Assembly: GCF_006874425.1 (NCBI RefSeq) | Contig: NZ_VIJZ01000003.1 | Span: 62,001 to 126,000, forward strand | Source: Paenibacillus ottowii | GTDB taxonomy: Bacteria; Bacillota; Bacilli; Paenibacillales; Paenibacillaceae | DNA length: 64,000 nt | Reading direction: 5' to 3' | In this document: piece by piece, positions 27,132-35,658 of the stretch | How the letters are laid out: each line of letters starts with the position of its first letter | Position numbering within the stretch: position 1 is the first letter of the stretch | Program-made: the position numbers and the translations under genes | The notes under the pieces: model-generated | What the model was told of the DNA's origin: nothing | The model's input: the letters and a program-made list of their open reading frames with translations, nothing else | Databases searched by the model: none

Positions 27132-28394
27132 CTAAGCTACATGCTCCCGAATCAATTCAGCAATCCATGTTACGGCCTGATCTATTTCTTCCTTGGTTAC
27201 ATACAGATTAGGTAGCAAGCGAATGACGTTCGGTCCTGCTGTAATGAACAGAATGCCCTTCTTCTGTCCTGCCAGCACAAGCTCTGCTACTGGCTCTGCA
27301 CACTCAATCCCGACCATCAAACCTTTTCCGCGGATATCCTTCACAAAAGGATTATCTCCAAGCTGCTTTTGCAGACTATGGAAGAGATAATCTCCCATTT
27401 CGGCAGCGCGTTCTGGCAGCTTGTCATCAATAATCGTTTCAATGGTTGCTTGAACCGCTGCCATAGCAAGCGGCGTACCGCCAAAAGTAGAACCATGACT
27501 GCCCGCCGTGAACGCTTCACGCAAATATGCTTTGCCGAGCATTGCACCGACCGAAAAGCCACTGCCCAATCCTTTCGCCAATGTAAAAATATCTGGTTCT
27601 ATTCCATAATGCTCAAAGGCAAACAGCTTTCCTGTCCGTCCCATACCTGTTTGCACCTCGTCAATGATCAGTAGCAATCCATGCTCGTGGCACAGCTTGG
27701 TAATCACGTCTACGAAAGCAGGGTCTACCGGATACATGCCACCTTCAGCCTGCACCATTTCCAGCATAATTGCTGCTGTATTCTCATTGATCGCTGCTTC
27801 GAGCGCAACCTGATCATGAAGTGGAACGCTTTTGAACCCGGCAGGAAGTGGTAGAAAGCCTTCCTTCACTTTGTCTTGACCCGTAGCAGTCAAAGTTGCC
27901 AGCGTCCGTCCGTGGAAGGATTGCGTGAACGTAATGATTTCATAGCGACCGGTCTGCTTCACCTTCTGGTGGTAACGACGTGCCAGCTTAATGGCAGCTT
28001 CGTTCGCTTCAGCTCCGCTATTGCAGAAAAACACGGCGTCTGCGCTGCTATTCGCTGTCAGTAACGCCGCAGCCCGTTCCTGCCCAGGGATATGAAACAG
28101 ATTAGATACATGCCACAGTTCATCAATCTGTTGTTTCAACCGCTCAGCTACAGCTTGAGGCGCATGGCCGAGATTGGTAACGGCAATACCTGACATGAAA
28201 TCCAGATAACGTTTGCCCTGATCATCCCACAGCCAGCTTCCTTGCCCTTTCACCAGGGTAAGCGGGTATCTTGCGTAGTTTGGGAAAAGAGAGCTATTTG
28301 TCTGTGCTTGTGCCGGCTCCTTTTCCGCTTGTGCACTGCTTCCATTCGTACTCGGCATTTCCTCACTCACCAGCGTATTCGGTTCCTTACTCAT
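27132..28394 (-). CDS. argD: Acetylornithine aminotransferase
   Basis: About 420 residues, class III PLP aminotransferase making N-acetylornithine. Seen: DFMSGIAVTNLGH, CNSGAEANEAAIK, the LLIIDEVQTGMGRTG block and FTLAKGLGSG with the PLP-binding Lys. Compared with typical ArgD it carries an N-terminal extension of about 25 low-complexity Gln/Ala/Ser/Glu-rich residues before NYARYPL. ATG 28394 is preferred over a GTG at 28403 because of its spacing to AAAGGGGC. Confidence 0.95.
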   Translation of the reverse strand: MSKEPNTLVSEEMPSTNGSSAQAEKEPAQAQTNSSLFPNYARYPLTLVKGQGSWLWDDQGKRYLDFMSGIAVTNLGHAPQAVAERLKQQIDELWHVSNLFHIPGQERAAALLTANSSADAVFFCNSGAEANEAAIKLARRYHQKVKQTGRYEIITFTQSFHGRTLATLTATGQDKVKEGFLPLPAGFKSVPLHDQVALEAAINENTAAIMLEMVQAEGGMYPVDPAFVDVITKLCHEHGLLLIIDEVQTGMGRTGKLFAFEHYGIEPDIFTLAKGLGSGFSVGAMLGKAYLREAFTAGSHGSTFGGTPLAMAAVQATIETIIDDKLPERAAEMGDYLFHSLQKQLGDNPFVKDIRGKGLMVGIECAEPVAELVLAGQKKGILFITAGPNVIRLLPNLYVTKEEIDQAVTWIAELIREHVA

Positions 28395-28459
28395 GTTGTT
28401 CACGCCCCTTTATCGTTTGGTTATTTTGGTTATATAGTCGAGCAATATATGGATTGCAA

Positions 28460-29299
28460 TTACTGCATACGCACGATGCGTGTTCCAATCGATTCTCCGC
28501 TCAGCACTCGACTGAGTACTTGCGGTTCGCTCCCATCCACAATAACGACTTCCTTCACTTTTCCGTGAATGCAAGCAATAGCCGCTCTCACTTTCGGGAT
28601 CATACCGCCGTAGATTTCACCCGTGCTGATCATATCTTCAATTTCCTGTACGGTGATCGATTCCAGTACTTTCTTTTCTACACCATTCTTTTTCAATATA
28701 CCGGGCACATCCGTCACAACAATCATCCGACTGACCCCGAGATGAGAAGCCACCGCTCCCGCGGCTGTATCGGCATTAATGTTGTAACGCTGACCGGATC
28801 GATCGATGCCGATAGGCGCAATAACCGGCATATAGCCCATATCCAGCACACCCGTAATAATCGAAGCTTGAACAGATGTTACCTCTCCGACCCAGCCGAC
28901 CTCTGCGGCATTCGGCACAGGCTTTGCCTCGATTAAATAGCCATCACTGCCCGACAAGCCCAGCGCTCGCCCTCCGTGCATCCCTATTCTGCGTACAATC
29001 TGCTTGTTAATGCTGCCTGCCAGCACCATTTCCACGACATCCAGCACGGGTTCAGTCGTTTTACGCAATCCATGAATGAACTCTGTTTCGATTCCCAGCT
29101 TCGCCAAATTGTCAGAGATCGCAGGCCCGCCGCCATGTACAATGACCGGTTGGAGACCTTCCGACTGCAAACGGGCCAAGTCGTCAAAAAAGGAATCAGG
29201 CAACGCAGCCAGTGTACTTCCTCCGCATTTCATGACAAAATTACGACGTGCCACTCCCGTATGTTTCACTTGATCCGCATGTCCCACTGCCGATTGCAT
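28460..29299 (-). CDS. argB: Acetylglutamate kinase
   Basis: 279 residues, amino-acid kinase fold. FVMKCGGSTL (Lys-Gly-Gly loop), VIVHGGGPAIS, then YNINADTAAGAVA near the ATP site and GMIPKVRAA near the end. Phosphorylates N-acetylglutamate, the usual control step. ATG 29299 follows AAAGGAGAG. Whether arginine inhibits it cannot be read with confidence: the N-terminus is slightly extended but no clear regulatory helix is seen. Confidence 0.96.
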   Translation of the reverse strand: MQSAVGHADQVKHTGVARRNFVMKCGGSTLAALPDSFFDDLARLQSEGLQPVIVHGGGPAISDNLAKLGIETEFIHGLRKTTEPVLDVVEMVLAGSINKQIVRRIGMHGGRALGLSGSDGYLIEAKPVPNAAEVGWVGEVTSVQASIITGVLDMGYMPVIAPIGIDRSGQRYNINADTAAGAVASHLGVSRMIVVTDVPGILKKNGVEKKVLESITVQEIEDMISTGEIYGGMIPKVRAAIACIHGKVKEVVIVDGSEPQVLSRVLSGESIGTRIVRMQ

Positions 29300-29415
29300 A
29301 TCATCTCTCCTTTTCTCCTCTGTACAATCTGTGCGATTTTCAAAATGATGCAAAACTATATCTGCTTGCTTCTTCTATTAACTACTAATTGGTCTATCCG
29401 TGTTTAATTGGCTAT

Positions 29416-30642
29416 CTATGTCCGGTATGCCGCGTTAATCCGCACATAATCATAGGTTAGGTCACAGCCCCATGCGGTAGCCGTTCCGCTCCCGTGATGC
29501 AAATCAACGATAATTCGCACCGTATCACCACGTAAATAGGAAAGCGCCTCGGCTTCATCAAAGGTGACCGGACTGGATTGGCTCAGTACCCTAATATCAC
29601 CCAAGCAGATGTCTACCGTATCTGGATTGACCGGTTCTCCGGCACGTCCAACAGCTGCAATAATCCGTCCCCAGTTGGCGTCTGCGCCAAAAACGGCTGA
29701 CTTCACTAGGCTGGACCCGATTACGGTCTTGGCTATCGCCTGGGCTGATGCATCGCTCACCGCTCCACTTACAGACACTTCTACCAGCTTCGTAGCACCT
29801 TCTCCATCACGAGCAATCGCCTTTGCCAGTTCCCGGCAAATATAGATGAACGCCTCGGCAAAAGCTTCCCAATCGGGATGGTCTGCTTGCAACTCGCTAT
29901 TGCCCGCCAGCCCGCTCGCCATAGCGATCAGCATATCGTTCGTGCTGGTATCCCCATCGACCGTAATCATATTAAAGCTGGTATCCGTGGCCTGCTTTAA
30001 TAGTTGATGAAGAGCCGTCTGTCCGATGACTGCATCACAAGTTATAAAAGCGAGCATGGTTGCCATATTCGGATGAATCATCCCCGAACCTTTTGCTGCC
30101 CCGGCGATGTGCACAGTCACACCGTCCACTTCAACTGACACGCACGCTTCTTTTTTAACCAGATCCGTTGTCAGAATGGCTTGGCTAAATTGCTCCGCCC
30201 CATCGTTTGCCTCGCTCATCCGCTCAGGTAGTGACGATATCCCGCCAAGCACACGGTCCATTTTCAGATGCTCGCCAATTACACCCGTCGAGGCAACGGC
30301 TACATCGCTCTCTGCCACACCCAGTTCACGAGCAGCGGCCGAGCGCATTGCGTAAGCGTCCTGCTCCCCTTGCTGTCCCGTACAGGCATTGGCATTCCCG
30401 CTGTTCACTACTACAGCCTGCAATCGGCCGTTTGTCAGGCTCTCACGGGTCACCTTCAATGGTGCAGCCTGAAATACATTAGTGGTATACACCGCAGCTG
30501 CTGTCGCCTCTACCTCACAGCGGATCGCGCCGATATCGTTGCGATCTGTATTTTTTAACCCACAGTGCAAGCCCCCGGCTGTAAAGCCACGCGGAGTTAC
30601 AATGGTGCCCTCTTGTACTACTGTAAACCCTACTTTACCCAT
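29416..30642 (-). CDS. argJ: Bifunctional glutamate N-acetyltransferase / amino-acid acetyltransferase
   Basis: 408 residues. Recycles the acetyl group from acetylornithine to glutamate, and may also use acetyl-CoA. The self-cleavage region GSGMIHPNMATMLAFITCDA is intact; the Thr in MATML becomes the new N-terminus and nucleophile. Other blocks: VNSGNANACTG, ASTGVIGE, DGDTSTNDM and GADANWGRI. ATG 30642 follows GAGGG; the frame extends 12 codons upstream. Confidence 0.96.
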   Translation of the reverse strand: MGKVGFTVVQEGTIVTPRGFTAGGLHCGLKNTDRNDIGAIRCEVEATAAAVYTTNVFQAAPLKVTRESLTNGRLQAVVVNSGNANACTGQQGEQDAYAMRSAAARELGVAESDVAVASTGVIGEHLKMDRVLGGISSLPERMSEANDGAEQFSQAILTTDLVKKEACVSVEVDGVTVHIAGAAKGSGMIHPNMATMLAFITCDAVIGQTALHQLLKQATDTSFNMITVDGDTSTNDMLIAMASGLAGNSELQADHPDWEAFAEAFIYICRELAKAIARDGEGATKLVEVSVSGAVSDASAQAIAKTVIGSSLVKSAVFGADANWGRIIAAVGRAGEPVNPDTVDICLGDIRVLSQSSPVTFDEAEALSYLRGDTVRIIVDLHHGSGTATAWGCDLTYDYVRINAAYRT

Positions 30643-30748
30643 AATTATGTGCCCTCGTTCGCAACTTATAGCAGACATGCCAGCTAGATGCTTGCGTGCT
30701 CACACCTGCCCACTGTCGTTCCCTATCCCGGTTGCGTTTACGTGCTAC

Positions 30749-31798
30749 TTACGGATATACCGGTATGAAGCCCAGCCCGAGGTTCTCCTCCCATCCCATC
30801 ATCAAATTTAAATTCTGAATCGCCTGCCCAGCAGCACCCTTCACAACATTATCAATGACAGAAATAATCGTAAGTCGTCCGGTACGGGCATCTGCTGCAA
30901 AACCGATATCACAGTAGTTTGAACCAAATACTTCCTTTGTTGCTGGCCACATACCTTCGTCACGTACACGGACAAAAGGACGGCCTTTATAATAATCCCG
31001 GTATAACCCGATAAGATCCTGATCCGTGTGGTCACCTTTTAGCGTGACGTAAATTGTACTCATAATTCCCCGCGTCATAGGCACAAGCTGTGTCGTAAAC
31101 GTAATTGTAACGTCCTCGCCCGCAACATCACCCAATACCTGTTCGATCTCAGGGATATGTTGGTGCTTATTCACCTTGTAAGCCTTAAAGTTTTCGTTCA
31201 TTTCGGCATAATGTGAAACAAGACTTGTTCCCCGACCGGAGCCGGATACCCCCGATTTGGCATCCACAATCAGTGACCGATGGTCGATCCACCCTGCCTT
31301 CAAGGCAGGAATAATACCCAATAGTGTTGCCGTTGGATAGCAACCTGGATTCGAAATGAAAGAAACTCCAGCAAGCTTTTCTGCATACACCTCGCTGAGT
31401 CCGTATACCGCTTGCTTGAGATACTCAGGTGAAGCTGCAGGCTTTTTGTACCATGCTTCATACGCTTCCCCGCTTCGGAGCCTAAAGTCCCCGGAAAGGT
31501 CAATTACCTTCAATCCGGCATCCAGAAGCTGTGGCACTAAATGGGTACTAACGCCTGAGGGCGTAGCTGTGAAAACCAAATCAGCCTTGGCAGCAATTTC
31601 ATGGACATCGACACTGTCCAAATCCTGTACCACAATGTCCGTCAAATGTGGAAACCCGTCACTAATCGGGACACCCGCGCTGGACGAAGAAATAACAGAT
31701 ACAATCTCCACCTGCGGATGATGAACCAAAAATCGAATCAGCTCCACTCCGCCGTATCCAGTGGAACCGACAATTGCTACTTTTAGCTTGCTGCTCAC
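30749..31798 (-). CDS. argC: N-acetyl-gamma-glutamyl-phosphate reductase
   Basis: 349 residues. NADPH-dependent third step of arginine synthesis. N-terminal Rossmann VAIVGSTGYGGVELIRF and the active-site SNPGCYPTATLL with the catalytic Cys. The start codon is GTG at 31798, with GGAGG seven bases upstream. First gene of argCJBDFGH. Confidence 0.97.
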   Translation of the reverse strand: MSSKLKVAIVGSTGYGGVELIRFLVHHPQVEIVSVISSSSAGVPISDGFPHLTDIVVQDLDSVDVHEIAAKADLVFTATPSGVSTHLVPQLLDAGLKVIDLSGDFRLRSGEAYEAWYKKPAASPEYLKQAVYGLSEVYAEKLAGVSFISNPGCYPTATLLGIIPALKAGWIDHRSLIVDAKSGVSGSGRGTSLVSHYAEMNENFKAYKVNKHQHIPEIEQVLGDVAGEDVTITFTTQLVPMTRGIMSTIYVTLKGDHTDQDLIGLYRDYYKGRPFVRVRDEGMWPATKEVFGSNYCDIGFAADARTGRLTIISVIDNVVKGAAGQAIQNLNLMMGWEENLGLGFIPVYP

Positions 31799-31835
31799 AG
31801 ACCTTCCTCCATTCCGTCCCTATGAATTATGTATT

Positions 31836-31864
31836 ATTATACATCTCTATTCATATAAATACAA
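31836..31864 (-). promoter_or_regulatory. Sigma-A promoter of the arg operon with candidate ARG boxes
   Basis: -35 TTGTAT (31859-31864), 17-base spacer, -10 TATAAT (31836-31841). The spacer holds TATTTATATGAATA and the -10 lies within ATGTATAATAATACAT, an inverted repeat. Both are AT-rich with TGAATA/TATTCA-like arms as in AhrC/ArgR boxes. Repressor binding here would block RNA polymerase directly. Promoter strong; ARG-box call tentative. Confidence 0.7.
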
Positions 31865-32087
31865 CACTTCATGTTATGTTATGCCTCAAATTTAAAAATG
31901 TGCGTTCTCGTCCAGTCGGCCGTTTTGCATAAAGAGAGTAAATGTTTCTTTTATACTATCTTGTATACTGGTAATCATCTGGATTATCTACTTGCTGCAC
32001 TAATGTATTCGTAGAATATGGAATAGGGTATAAATAGTCAGTGGGCACAGCAGGTACCGTGCTACGACAATTAACCTATAGTTAGGG

Positions 32088-33008
32088 GTGTTACACATCG
32101 AAACCTATACAGCGAATTTGGTGATAGATGCTAAAGCAAAGTTAGGCGAGGGTCCTAGTTGGGATCATCAGTCGCAACGTTTATTGTGGGTCGATATTGA
32201 AGGCTTTCAATTGCACATCTACGATCCATCTACAGGCACAGATCGTACAATAGATATGGGCGAACATATTAGTGCAGTTGTACCTTATCTTAAAAATAAA
32301 GTAATTGTAGCCATGATCAGCGGTTTATACTGTTTGGATATAGAGACAGGGACCAAAGTATTGATCCACGATCCTGAGGAAGGTAGAGCAGGCAATCGTT
32401 TTAATGATGGTAAATGCGATCCTGCAGGACGTTTTTTGGCAGGAACTATGAGTTTAAATGGCGAACGCGCACAAGGAGCGTTGTATAGTTTGAGTACCCA
32501 AGGCAATGTCTCCTTGCTGGTTGATAAAGCTTCCACATCTAATGGCTTAGCTTGGAGCTCAGATAACCGTACCCTGTATTATATTGATACTCCGACCTTG
32601 GAAGTGGTCTCCTTCGATTACGATGTGACACAAGGTACTCTTATGAATAAGCAAGTAGTAGCTAGATTGGATGAAAGTGAAGGGTATCCAGATGGTATGA
32701 CCATTGATGCAGAGGGCATGCTGTGGATCGCACGATGGGGTGGTAAGCGTGTCTCTCGTATCCATCCCGCTCATGGAGAAGTGATTGCTGAGGTGTCACT
32801 CCCAGTCAATTGTGTGACTTCGTGCGCTTTTGGCGGTGAACATCTGGATGAGTTATATATCACAACTGCTCAAGATAACGATAATAGTGATCAACCATTA
32901 GCAGGCGGTTTATTTATGGTCAAAACCGGGGCAAAAGGAGTACCGACCTCCTATTTTAATCAAGGACAACCGGCGGATTGGCTTGAACTTTTATTAAAAA
33001 GGACTTGA
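32088..33008 (+). CDS. SMP-30/gluconolactonase family hydrolase
   Basis: 306-residue six-bladed beta-propeller lactonase: LGEGPSWDHQSQRLLWVDI (metal Glu), RFNDGKCDPAGRFLAGTM, TSNGLAWSSDNRTLYYIDT and YPDGMTIDAEGMLWIA. These proteins hydrolyse sugar lactones such as gluconolactone or L-arabinonolactone with a divalent metal. The first possible start in frame is GTG 32088; the only ribosome-binding-like stretch (TTAGGGG) abuts it, so translation may be weak or the start mis-assigned. Single gene with its own terminator. Confidence 0.88.
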   Translation: MLHIETYTANLVIDAKAKLGEGPSWDHQSQRLLWVDIEGFQLHIYDPSTGTDRTIDMGEHISAVVPYLKNKVIVAMISGLYCLDIETGTKVLIHDPEEGRAGNRFNDGKCDPAGRFLAGTMSLNGERAQGALYSLSTQGNVSLLVDKASTSNGLAWSSDNRTLYYIDTPTLEVVSFDYDVTQGTLMNKQVVARLDESEGYPDGMTIDAEGMLWIARWGGKRVSRIHPAHGEVIAEVSLPVNCVTSCAFGGEHLDELYITTAQDNDNSDQPLAGGLFMVKTGAKGVPTSYFNQGQPADWLELLLKRT

Positions 33009-33028
33009 TAAAGCTGTTCTGAAAAAGA

Positions 33029-33057
33029 GAAAAGCCCACTACATCAGTGGGCTCTTC
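33029..33057. terminator. Convergent terminator, SMP-30 and YitT genes
   Basis: AGCCCACT/AGTGGGCT stem with T-rich flanks on both sides. Confidence 0.8.
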
Positions 33058-33101
33058 TGCATTAATTCATTTATGAGTAAGAGTCCAGCAGGCCATATAC
33101 G

Positions 33102-34004
33102 TTAGCCTTCCCTTTTGAACCCTTCCCCCAATACTTCACGTGTATTACTAATAATCACAAAAGCCTCCGGGTCTACCAGGCGAACGAGCGTTTTGAGGCG
33201 GGTTACCTCGTTTTGCCCCACGACAACCATAAGCACAGGCCGTTCTTCGTTCGTGTAACCCCCACGTCCTGCAAGCTCCGTCAATCCACGATCCAAATCC
33301 TGCAAAATGGTTTGCGTGATTTTTTCCTTTTGATTGGATATGATGTAAGCCACTTTCGAGTAGCCTAATCCCATTTCTACAGCATCAATGACCTTGCCAG
33401 TTACAAACAGGCCAATTAATGCATACAGGGCCCGCTCTGGCGATAGGGTGAACCCCGCTAGTGTAATAACCGTTCCGTCCATCAGCATGACACAGAGAGA
33501 AAGGCTAAAGCCTGTATATTTATGAATAATTTGCGCTAAAATGGCCAGTCCACCGGTTGAGCCTCTGCCCCGAAATACAGTCCCTAACCCCAATCCTACT
33601 CCAATTCCGCCATACAGCGAAGCCAGCAATGGATTGGTGGTGGGAATTGCCCAATCCTTTGTTACATACACGAATAGCGGCAGCATAATGCTTCCCAGCA
33701 GGGAACGTAAACCATATTTTTTTCCCAACAGCAGTACACCTGCTATAAATAACGGAATATTCATGCCCCACTGCGTATAGGCTGGTTCCAGACCCAGCAG
33801 CTCCTCGCCCAAGATAGACAAGCCAGATACACCTCCGGATGCAATCCGGTTAGGCAGCAAGAACATGTTAAAGGTCAACGCTGTAATAAAGGAGCCGAGT
33901 ATAATGAGCAAAACATCGGTCACGTTACGCGCGGGCCCACTGGCGGCAATCAGAGGCTTACGCCTTCTTCGGCGGGCAGCGGGAGGGTTCAATTGAGACA
34001 TCAT
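33102..34004 (-). CDS. YitT family (DUF161/DUF2179) membrane protein
   Basis: 300 residues: an Arg-rich cytoplasmic start, five to six TM segments (LLIILGSFITALTFNMFLLP, with the hallmark IASGGVSGLS), then a soluble C-terminal DUF2179 domain (about 220-295, VVVGQNEVTRLKTLVRLVDP). Function is unknown; family members have been proposed as transporters or sensors. ATG 34004 (directly followed by a second ATG) lies behind AAAGGAGAACCTGA. Confidence 0.88.
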   Translation of the reverse strand: MMSQLNPPAARRRRRKPLIAASGPARNVTDVLLIILGSFITALTFNMFLLPNRIASGGVSGLSILGEELLGLEPAYTQWGMNIPLFIAGVLLLGKKYGLRSLLGSIMLPLFVYVTKDWAIPTTNPLLASLYGGIGVGLGLGTVFRGRGSTGGLAILAQIIHKYTGFSLSLCVMLMDGTVITLAGFTLSPERALYALIGLFVTGKVIDAVEMGLGYSKVAYIISNQKEKITQTILQDLDRGLTELAGRGGYTNEERPVLMVVVGQNEVTRLKTLVRLVDPEAFVIISNTREVLGEGFKREG

Positions 34005-34037
34005 TCAGGTTCTCCTTTAATAAAAAATACCGTTACA

Positions 34038-34087
34038 CAAAAATTCCTACAGACCGCAGACACATAGACTGCGGTTCTGTAGGAAAA
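34038..34087 (-). terminator. Terminator of prfB
   Basis: TCCTACAGA..TCTGTAGGA with inner CCGCA/TGCGG and a T5 tail on the minus strand, just past the prfB stop. Confidence 0.9.
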
Positions 34088-34098
34088 CGTACAGGCAA

Positions 34099-35212
34099 TT
34101 ATTCTGCGTCCAGCTTAATTTGGCTGCGCAGGTAACCATCGATAAACGGATCGAGATCGCCATCCATAACAGCCCCTACATTGCCTGTTTCCACGTTAGT
34201 ACGGTGATCCTTAACCATACTGTATGGATGGAACACGTAAGAACGAATTTGGCTGCCCCATGCAATATCGGACTGTTCACCACGAATTTCGTCCAATTGC
34301 TGCTGTTGTTCTTCGATCTTGCGCTCGTAGAGCTTGGAACGGAGCATCGTCATCGCACGTTCACGGTTTTTGATCTGGGAACGTTCATTTTGGCAAGTCA
34401 CAACAATACCAGTAGGTAAATGCGTAATCCGAACAGCTGAGTCAGTCGTATTAATATGCTGACCCCCTGCGCCGCTGGCCCGGTACGTATCAATTTTAAG
34501 ATCTTCCGTGCGAATCTCAATATCCACATCGTCCGCAATTTCCGGTACTACATCACAAGATACGAACGATGTATGCCGACGACCGGAGGAATCAAATGGT
34601 GAGATGCGAACAAGCCGATGCACGCCTTTCTCCGCCTTGAGATAACCATAGGCATTGTAGCCTTTGATCAACAGGGTTACACTCTTAATCCCCGCTTCAT
34701 CACCTGCCAGGTAATCCAGGGTCTCTACCTTGAAGCCTCGTTTTTCTCCCCAACGTGTATACATACGCAGCAGCATTTGTCCCCAGTCCTGGGACTCGGT
34801 ACCGCCCGCTCCCGGGTGCAGCTCCAGAATAGCATTAAGCTTGTCATAAGGCTGATTTAAAAGCAGTTGCAGCTCAAATTCCTCCAGCTTGCTCAGCAGG
34901 GATTTGATGCTGTTTTCAACTTCACCAACCAGTGCTTCATCGCCTTCCTCTTCAGCCAGCTCTACCATCATACTTGCGTCTTCATATTCCTGACGCAGCT
35001 GTTCATAGCTGTCCACAGAAGACTTCACAGCATTCATTTCCGCAATTACGCCTTGGGCCTTTTCGTTATCATCCCAAAAATCAGGCGCTGCCATCTTTTC
35101 TTCAAAGTTCGCGATCATTTCCTGTTTGAGATCTAAGTCAAAGAGACCCCCTAAGGTTTGTTAGTTTCTTGCCTATTTCTCGTAAATCATGTTTTACACT
35201 TGGATCAATCAT
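34099..35212 (-). CDS. prfB: Peptide chain release factor 2, with programmed +1 frameshift
   Basis: 370 residues after recoding. ORF1 runs from ATG 35212 (behind AAAAGGAG) for 24 codons to an in-frame UGA at 35138-35140; a +1 shift then enters the long frame. RF2 reads UGA and UAA. The tripeptide-type anticodon loop SPF ([15 protein letters not shown]) and the GGQ motif ([17 protein letters not shown]) are present. The gene should not be called truncated: the long frame alone lacks the N-terminus. It lies downstream of secA, separated by a 446-base gap. Confidence 0.97.
35138..35152 (-). other. prfB programmed frameshift site
   Basis: Minus strand AGGGGG-TCT-CTT-TGA-C: an internal Shine-Dalgarno three bases before the CUU slippery codon and a UGA followed by C. 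This is the textbook RF2 autoregulation site. Confidence 0.97.
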
Positions 35213-35254
35213 GATGTCATTCTCCTTTTAATATATGGTTAGGGGGAGTAAAAG

Positions 35255-35395
35255 CGTTGTGAGTTACGGCTGGTGGGCAGGCGCTGCGCGAATGATTTGA
35301 TCTTACGAAGGCTGGCGCTTCTCCAGATTCAAATCCTCCGCTTCGCTACCGACGAGCGCCGTAAAGTCAAACGACTTTTACATACCTGGCTCTGG
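35255..35395 (-). other. Structured intergenic element between secA and prfB
   Basis: GC-richer than its surroundings and non-coding, with nested pairings: AAAGTC/GACTTT (35363-35368 with 35373-35378), GGCGCT/AGCGCC, and CTGG/CCAG on the minus strand. It could be a dispersed intergenic repeat, an untranslated-region structure or a small RNA. No tRNA cloverleaf could be drawn. Confidence 0.35.
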
Positions 35396-35427
35396 TTATG
35401 TGAGCCCGGTTAACTGCTGAATTAACT

Positions 35428-35457
35428 GACAACCAAGCAGGGATCTGCTTGGTTGTC
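35428..35457. terminator. Perfect 13-base inverted repeat, possible secA transcript end
   Basis: GACAACCAAGCAG-GGAT-CTGCTTGGTTGTC. A very stable stem, but neither side has a good T run, so terminator function is uncertain; it may instead be an RNA-processing or protective stem. Confidence 0.5.
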
Positions 35458-35658
35458 TTAATTATAGAAACAAGGATAATCTTCACAAGAATAAAATCTT
35501 TAAACTGATCTTCCAACAGAAAGAGCTATATTAAAAACATCTGTGTCGCCCCCTGTATGGCACAAAATGGCCGACGGTCAGTGGTTGAACTGCCGCCTGC
35601 CATTATATGCATCGCAAGGAATCGTGTATATCAATATCTATCCCTTAATTTCAATCCG

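Noticed and set aside
34099-35118. prfB read as an N-terminally truncated gene
   Set aside because: The missing start is supplied through the programmed frameshift; a good ribosome binding site and ORF1 are present.
35315-35365. tRNA-like stretch (TTCAAATCC resembles a T-loop)
   Set aside because: No acceptor stem, D-arm or anticodon arm can be drawn around it.
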